From positions 186,001-250,000 of the forward strand of contig CAVSSP010000003.1 of assembly GCA_963730685.1 (NCBI GenBank): 64,000 nucleotides of DNA. Direction: 5' to 3'. The DNA comes from Bog-756 sp963730685. GTDB taxonomy: Bacteria; Actinomycetota; Acidimicrobiia; Acidimicrobiales; RAAP-2. The notes under the pieces are model-generated. The model was not told the origin of the DNA. It saw only the letters and a program-made list of their open reading frames with translations, and ran no database searches. Below are positions 59,117 to 64,000 of this stretch, piece after piece (positions within the stretch are counted from its first letter, which is position 1; each line of letters opens with the position of its first letter). Made by a program: the position numbers and the translations under genes.

Positions 59117-60019
59117 GTGCCGGAGATGCACATGACACGTGTGCCGTTCACCTTTCACAATGCCCTCACCCGGTGGGAGTTCACCCCCTTCGCCCTGTTG
59201 GTGCTGGTGGTGGTGGTCACCGCCGGAGTCTGGTACTTCCGCGCCGAGTGGGCGGTCACGCTGCGGGGCCGGCACTGGGGAAGGATGCGTACGGTCTCGT
59301 TCATGGCCGGGTTGGTGACCCTCGACCTCGCCCTCCAGTCCCCGGTGGCGGCGCTGACGATGGACTACTTCCAGGCGCACGTGGTCCAGCATCTGTTGCT
59401 GATGGTCATCGCGCCGCCACTGCTGGCCATGGGTGCACCGATGACGCTGGCGCTCCAGACCTCGAGCCGGCGCACCAAGGTACAACTGCTCAGGGTCCTG
59501 AACTCCCGCGCCTTCCGGGTCATCACCCACCCGTTCCCGGTGTGGAGCGTCTACTACCTGTCGATGTTCGCGTTCTTCTTGACGTCCGCCCTGAACGTCG
59601 CCATGTTGCACATGTGGGTGATGGACCTGATCAACGTGGCGTTCTTCGGGGTCGCGACCCTGTTCTGGTGGCCGATCATCGCCGTCGACCCGATCCCCCA
59701 CTGGCAGATGGGACACGGTGCCAAACTGGTCAGCCTCCTCATCGGGGTGCCGCTGGAGTCGTTCCTCGCCCTGGCACTGTTGAGCCAGACGCACTCGGCG
59801 GCCTCCATGTACACACTGTCCAGCACCCACTCGGGTGCGGCGCTCTTCTGGGTCGGCGCCGAACTCTTCACCTTCTTGGCGCTGATCCCCGTGTTCGTGC
59901 AGTGGGTGCGGTTCGAAGAGCGCAAGGGCGCCCGCTACGACGCCCAGCTGGATGCGGAGATGGCGGCCCGCGACGCGCCCAACGTGGCGCTCGGGGACAG
60001 CCGGGCCGCCGGCACCTGA
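59117..60019 (+). CDS. ctaG: Cytochrome c oxidase assembly protein CtaG (caa3 type)
   Basis: Membrane protein of the caa3_CtaG family, needed for copper insertion into aa3/caa3 oxidases. The 300-aa product has about seven helices. The family core shows DYFQAHVVQHLLLMVIAPP, LLAMGAPMTLALQ, LNVAMLHMWVMDLINVAFF and VGVATLFWWP-like segments with conserved His. The C-terminal QTHSAASMYTLSSTHSGAAL leads into the last helix. GTG 59117 is favoured since it follows the -10 box TACGCT by six bases; ATG 59126 is the alternative. It probably works with the upstream DUF5134 protein. Confidence 0.85.
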   Translation: MPEMHMTRVPFTFHNALTRWEFTPFALLVLVVVVTAGVWYFRAEWAVTLRGRHWGRMRTVSFMAGLVTLDLALQSPVAALTMDYFQAHVVQHLLLMVIAPPLLAMGAPMTLALQTSSRRTKVQLLRVLNSRAFRVITHPFPVWSVYYLSMFAFFLTSALNVAMLHMWVMDLINVAFFGVATLFWWPIIAVDPIPHWQMGHGAKLVSLLIGVPLESFLALALLSQTHSAASMYTLSSTHSGAALFWVGAELFTFLALIPVFVQWVRFEERKGARYDAQLDAEMAARDAPNVALGDSRAAGT

Positions 60020-60118
60020 CCGCCGCCACCGCGGTGGCCCGGACCGAGCTGAACACCGGATCGGAAGGCCCGGGGGCCGACCGTGGGCGCCGACGCCCAT
60101 CGTGAGCGCCGGGCAGGG

Positions 60119-61216
60119 CTAGGAGCTCGACACCGGCGCGAACGTGTAGGTGAACGGGACCGCCGGCGGGGTGTTCAAGAAGACGGGCTTCTTGCCCACG
60201 GTGATGCCGGTCACCACCGCCGACGAGCCGACCTCCACGGTCATCGTTCCGTTGGACGGATACCTCAGGGTCGTCCCGGCCGCTTGGACCCCGCTGATCA
60301 GGGGAACCGAGGAGTTCGAGCTGGTGACCTGCACCCAACACCGACCGGACGTGGCCACCACGACGACGTAATGGGTGGCCGAGACGGTGTACGAGGCGCT
60401 CGTGGCGCCCGACGCCGTCTGGCTCACCCTGGAGCCGCCAGCCACCGGCCCGGCCACCGGTCGGGCGGCGGCCGCGGCGGGCCTGGGGCCGCCGGGCCGG
60501 GTGACCCTCAAGATGTGGGCTTGGGCCAACCAGGTGGGCTTGGTCCGGTAGACGACCAGACCGCCGATTGTCACGACGATCAGACCGACCACCACCCAGG
60601 TGACGACCTTGAGCGACGTGGGTGCCCGGAGTCGCCGACGCGCCCGCGCCACGGACCGCCGGCTCTGCCGGAGGTCCTGTCGGGGGACGACCGGGAACGT
60701 GCCGGTGGGTGGACCGGTGGTCATCCCGTATCCGTAGGCTCCCGATCCGGTCGGTGGGCCGCTCGATCCGCCGCCGACCTTGGGTACCTCGCCCGTCTGT
60801 GTGAAGGCCCGCAGGTGGTCCGGACCCCCGGTGACCGCCGTCACCACCGTGGGCATTCCCGAGGTCGGCAGGTCCCCGGTTCCCGAGCCGGCTTCATGGC
60901 GGGGCACCGCTGGTGCTGCCGACCATGCGTCGATCATCTGGAGGGCCAACGCATCCCCGTCCAGACCGAGGAACGCCGCGTACCTGCGGAGCGTCGACAG
61001 GGCCATGGCCTGGTCGGGCAGGCCGGCGAGATCGCCCGTCTCGAGGGCCTCGATCTGGGTGATGGGCCGACCCAACCGGTCGTGCACCGTCAGCAGGTCC
61101 AGGCCGCGCTCCTCCCGATTGCTGCGCAGCAGGCGCCCGATGTCCTCGGCAGAGGAGGCCGCATCTTCCTCTTCATCGTCGCGTCGGCGAGTGGTTCCGC
61201 CGCGTGGCCGGATCAC
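60119..61216 (-). CDS. RodZ-like protein (HTH_25, TM, DUF4115)
   Basis: Single-pass membrane protein of 365 aa resembling RodZ, which links the MreB cytoskeleton and cell shape. Residues about 25-95 form an HTH_25-type helix-turn-helix (IGRLLRSNREERGLDLLTVH, ITQIEALETGDLAGLP, LSTLRRYAAFLGLDGDALA). After a Gly/Thr-rich linker comes a membrane helix (VVTWVVVGLIVVTIGGLVVY), then a DUF4115 domain (YVVVVATSGRCWVQVTSSN, GTMTVEVGSSAVVTGITVG). GTG 61216 is preceded by GGAG. MreB genes are not in the window. A regulatory rather than cytoskeletal role is possible. Confidence 0.82.
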   Translation of the reverse strand: MIRPRGGTTRRRDDEEEDAASSAEDIGRLLRSNREERGLDLLTVHDRLGRPITQIEALETGDLAGLPDQAMALSTLRRYAAFLGLDGDALALQMIDAWSAAPAVPRHEAGSGTGDLPTSGMPTVVTAVTGGPDHLRAFTQTGEVPKVGGGSSGPPTGSGAYGYGMTTGPPTGTFPVVPRQDLRQSRRSVARARRRLRAPTSLKVVTWVVVGLIVVTIGGLVVYRTKPTWLAQAHILRVTRPGGPRPAAAAARPVAGPVAGGSRVSQTASGATSASYTVSATHYVVVVATSGRCWVQVTSSNSSVPLISGVQAAGTTLRYPSNGTMTVEVGSSAVVTGITVGKKPVFLNTPPAVPFTYTFAPVSSS

Positions 61217-61453
61217 GTCTGTCTCCTGACTTCTCCCAGGCCGTAAGCGTACCTGTTCACAGGCTTTCTTCGGCGCGGGACGCTTTCGGCTGAAGGTCGC
61301 TCGGCCCGCGGCCGCCCACGGATGGTCGGTCGGCGCCCGCCGCCGGGCCGGCGGGGAATGTTGCGGGCGCAACTAGTGTTGGTGGGCAGGAGGGCGCGTC
61401 GCAGGGCAATGATGTGCGGAGCGACCGCTCGCGAGACCTCATGGAGGATGACG

Positions 61454-62419
61454 ATGCCGGCAGTGACTGTGGACGATGTGCTCGCACTGGAGAAGGTGCA
61501 GCCGGTAGAGGCGACACGCGCCATCCAACGGCCTGCCCTGGCCGTGACGACCGCCCCCTCGGGTTTCGAGGGGGAGGGATTTCCGGTGCGTCGGGCCTTC
61601 GCCGGTGTCGACAGGCGCCATCTCGACCCGTTCATCCACATGGACCAGATGGGGGAGGTCGAGTACGCGCCCGGCGAGCCGAAGGGGACGCCGTGGCACC
61701 CGCACCGTGGCTTCGAGACGGTGACCTACATGATCGACGGCACCTTCCGGCACCAGGACTCCATCGGGGGCGGCGGGCTGATCACCAACGGCGACACCCA
61801 GTGGATGACGGCCGGGGGCGGAATCCTGCACATCGAGGCGCCGCCGGAGGAGCTGGTGGTGAGCGGGGGCCTGTTCCACGGGATCCAGCTCTGGGTGAAT
61901 CTGCCGCGGGCCGACAAGATGATCGCTCCCCGTTACCAGGACATCGGCTCGTCCCAGGTGGCGTTGCTGTCCTCTCCGGACGGCGGCGCCCTGTTCCGCC
62001 TCATCGCCGGTGACCTCGGTGGCCACCAGGGGCCAGGGGCGACGCACTCGCCCATGGCCATGGTCCACGCCACCATCTCCCCCGGGGCGACGGTCGACGT
62101 GCCGTGGCCGGAGGGCTTCAACGCCCTCGTCTACGTCCTGGGCGGCGCCGGCACCGTCGGCCCGGAGCAGCGACCGGTGAGGACCGGTCAGCTGGCGGTC
62201 TTCGGGGATGGCACCTCCGTCACCATCGGGGCGGATGCCTCCCAGGAGTCACGGACCCCGGAGCTCGACGTCCTGATCCTCGGGGGTCGGCCCATCGGTG
62301 AGCCGGTGTACGCCTACGGGCCGTTCGTGATGAACACCAAGGAGGAGGTGGCCCAGGCCTTCGAGGACTATCAGGCCGGCCGCCTCGGGACGATCCCCGC
62401 AGAGCACATCGGGTCGTAG
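61454..62419 (+). CDS. Pirin family protein
   Basis: Bicupin pirin, 321 aa, often a quercetin dioxygenase or a redox-linked regulator. The pirin N-domain shows FPVRRAFAGVDRRHLDPFIH, MDQMGEVEYAPG, then the metal-site motif WHPHRGFETVTYMIDGTF with His and Glu, and HQDSIGGGGLITNGDTQWMT with further His. GGGILHIEAPPEELV follows. The C-domain begins near residue 200 (VHATISPGATVDVPWPEG). ATG 61454 lies six bases after GGAGG; longer in-frame starts read as non-coding. It is divergent from the RodZ-like gene. Confidence 0.88.
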   Translation: MPAVTVDDVLALEKVQPVEATRAIQRPALAVTTAPSGFEGEGFPVRRAFAGVDRRHLDPFIHMDQMGEVEYAPGEPKGTPWHPHRGFETVTYMIDGTFRHQDSIGGGGLITNGDTQWMTAGGGILHIEAPPEELVVSGGLFHGIQLWVNLPRADKMIAPRYQDIGSSQVALLSSPDGGALFRLIAGDLGGHQGPGATHSPMAMVHATISPGATVDVPWPEGFNALVYVLGGAGTVGPEQRPVRTGQLAVFGDGTSVTIGADASQESRTPELDVLILGGRPIGEPVYAYGPFVMNTKEEVAQAFEDYQAGRLGTIPAEHIGS

Positions 62420-62524
62420 GGACCGCCCCGCGGGGTCAGGCGGGGATCACCTCGTCTGACACGCCGTGCACGTCGGCCGGGTCGGAACGCCCGGCCTCGA
62501 GCAGGAATGCCGCCGACAGGAGGC

Positions 62525-64000
62525 TCAGGTGCCCTCGCCACCGGTGGGGCTGCAGGAGCGGGGATCCCACGGCTGGAGGGGGGTCACCGCGGCGGAGGGA
62601 GCCTGGAACTCCGCCGATGCGGCCGATGCGGCCGAGGTCGTCGTGGTCGCCGGCGCAGTCGTCGCGGTGACGCCGGCGGTGGCGGGAGCGGGGCTGGACG
62701 AGGTTGGCGGGTTGACGGCGAACTGGGTGCCGGTGACCACGGTCACCTGGGCGCCGTCGGTGGTCGGGCCGAGGGCGGTGACCACCGCTCCGGACATCGA
62801 GCGGGCCACGGCTTCGGCGGCCGCCTCGGCGGCGGGAGCCTTGGTGGCGTAGTAGACGACGGTCTCCGCCTCGGCACCGACCGGCGTGGAATCCCCCACG
62901 CCGGCCATGTGGAACCCGAGCGCCCCGAGCGCGGTGGAGGTGTCGGCGGCCTGATCGGTGGCGCCGCTGCCGTTCAGGACCGAGACGGTCACGTCGGAGG
63001 GGGCCGGGAGTCTCTGGCCCGTCATGGTGTCGGTCGACGGGCTGACTCCGAGGAACTGGTCGATGACCTGCTGATCCTGGACGATCGAGGGAAATTCGAT
63101 GTCTCCGTACGAGCCACCCTCGTACTGGTAGGACCCGAACTGGTCCACCTGGACCGGCAGCGTGAGCTGCGGCGCCGAGTTGACGTTGACGGAGTGGAAG
63201 TTGAGGACCAGATTGACCATGTCCGACGAGGAGAACTGCTTGTCCACCTCGAGCTGGGGAGCCACCCCGCTGACCAGCTCCTCGTCCGTGATCGGATTGG
63301 AGAGTCCCTGCTTGGCCACCGCGGTGGCCAACACCCGGAGGAACTCGTGGTCCCGGCGGATACGAGCCAGGTCGCTCAGGTTCTCCGAGGGCCAGTCCCG
63401 GGGTAGGGGCTCGTGACTCCGGGCCCTTTGTACTGGAGGTGCCGTGCCCGCACCACCTGGAGGGCGGTGACGCCGTTGAGGGCCACGCAGCCGGTGGTGG
63501 TCTGCCTCAGGCCCGAGTATGCGTCGTAGACGGGCTCGGGAAAGTACATCTTCACCCCGCCCAGCGCGTCGACCACATTGGCGAAGGTGTCGAAGTTGAG
63601 CACCACGTAGTGCTGGATCGGGATGCCCAGGTCCTCGTTGATGGCGGCCACCAGCTGGCTCGGGCCCTGGTAGAGGGCGGCATCGATCTTGTTGGCCCCG
63701 GTGGTGCGGGCGTTGGGGATGAACAGGTCCCTCGGGATCGACAGGATGGACACCGAGTGCTTGTTCGGATCGAGGTGGAGGAGCATGACCACGTCGCTGT
63801 TGACCCCGTTCACCCCCTCGCTGCACAGGCCGTAGGCCGCGTTCTGGACGGTGAGGGCGCAGCGGTCGGTGGAGCCGACCATCAAGATGTTTTCGGTGCC
63901 GGCGTCGGCGCCGCTGGTGGGGACGTCGGTCAGCCCCTTGACGTCGATGCGGTGGATCTCGTGATTCAGGTACCAGGCGTAGCCGGCCGCCGCCCCGACG
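62525..64000 (-). CDS. LytR-CpsA-Psr family protein, partial and frame broken
   Basis: Cell-wall glycopolymer ligase of the LCP family, cut by the right window edge (N-terminus missing). The LCP core has NILMVGSTDRC, SDVVMLLHLDPNKHSVSILS, IPRDLFIPNA, NKIDAALYQGPSQLV and YVVLNFDTFANVVDALGGV, then VVRARHLQY. Near 63412 the frame shifts by -1 (or two extra bases), and the protein continues DWPSENLSDLARIRRDHEFL. A C-terminal LytR_C domain follows (VTVSVLNGSGATDQAADTST, ALGALGFHMAGVGDSTPV), then a Thr/Ser/Pro-rich end. The Arg residues that bind pyrophosphate (IPRD, RARH) are present. Confidence 0.85.
   Translation of the reverse strand, partial: RRGGGRLRLVPESRDPPHRRQGADRRPHQRRRRRHRKHLDGRLHRPLRPHRPERGLRPVQRGGERGQQRRGHAPPPRSEQALGVHPVDPEGPVHPQRPHHRGQQDRCRPLPGPEPAGGRHQRGPGHPDPALRGAQLRHLRQCGRRAGRGEDVLSRARLRRILGPEADHHRLRGPQRRHRPPGGAGTAPPVQRARSHEPLPRDWPSENLSDLARIRRDHEFLRVLATAVAKQGLSNPITDEELVSGVAPQLEVDKQFSSSDMVNLVLNFHSVNVNSAPQLTLPVQVDQFGSYQYEGGSYGDIEFPSIVQDQQVIDQFLGVSPSTDTMTGQRLPAPSDVTVSVLNGSGATDQAADTSTALGALGFHMAGVGDSTPVGAEAETVVYYATKAPAAEAAAEAVARSMSGAVVTALGPTTDGAQVTVVTGTQFAVNPPTSSSPAPATAGVTATTAPATTTTSAASAASAEFQAPSAAVTPLQPWDPRSCSPTGGEGT

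Noticed and set aside
1..64000. Insertion sequences, integrases, prophage or attachment sites
   Set aside because: No transposase, integrase, phage gene or terminal inverted repeat was recognised anywhere in the window.

Overview
The window is a high-GC bacterial chromosome segment that contains the replication-origin neighbourhood of an actinobacterium. The order cca / DUF6049 / murJ / trxB / trxA / cwlM-like / parB / parA / rsmG / jag / yidC / yidD / rnpA / rpmH / dnaA / dnaN / recF / dciA / gyrB / gyrA / tRNA-Ile is the classical actinobacterial oriC order. DUF5318, DUF5134, PadR-ino1 and rpsF-ssb-rpsR-rplI-dnaB genes near the origin also fit Actinomycetota. A deep-branching class such as Acidimicrobiia is my best guess, as inference only. 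Leaderless starts (a TANNNT box 6-8 bases before the start codon) are frequent.

Layout. 1-11 kb: mixed metabolic genes (EEP phosphodiesterase, dienelactone hydrolase, methyltransferase, Nudix), then the minus-strand replication/translation block dnaB, rplI, rpsR, ssb, rpsF, then panB and a small catabolic-looking operon of two-gene overlap (SDR, dihydrodipicolinate-reductase-like, SnoaL-like). 11-23 kb: DUF5318, PadR-ino1 convergent with cca, the cell-envelope genes DUF6049 and murJ, DegV, a small membrane protein, trxB, trxA and a CwlM-like pseudo-amidase. 23-30 kb: minus-strand parB-parA, rsmG, then jag-yidC-yidD-rnpA-rpmH. 30-39.6 kb: plus-strand dnaA, putative oriC, dnaN, recF, dciA, gyrB, gyrA, tRNA-Ile(GAT). 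39.6-64 kb: accessory region. It holds a cyclic-di-GMP-I (GEMM) riboswitch ahead of a secreted/anchored beta-helix protein, an orphan FtsX-type permease, a nucleoside deoxyribosyltransferase, an FkbH-like enzyme, a molybdate uptake set (modA, fused modBC, MerR-Mop regulator), a serine hydrolase, membrane proteins, a HAD phosphatase, DUF427, bicupin, beta-carbonic anhydrase, a DUF5134 / CtaG pair, a RodZ-like protein, a pirin and a LytR-CpsA-Psr protein cut by the right edge.

Two cross-cutting observations matter to any user. First, about twenty single-base reading-frame breaks fall inside otherwise intact genes, many of them essential (rpsR, trxB, parB, rsmG, gyrB, degV). Nearly all can be repaired by removing one base, so the sequence probably carries insertion-type errors. 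The affected genes are annotated here as single full-length genes. Second, the c-di-GMP riboswitch with its downstream Thr/Pro-linker beta-helix protein is the most distinctive regulatory system seen. It suggests second-messenger control of a surface protein.
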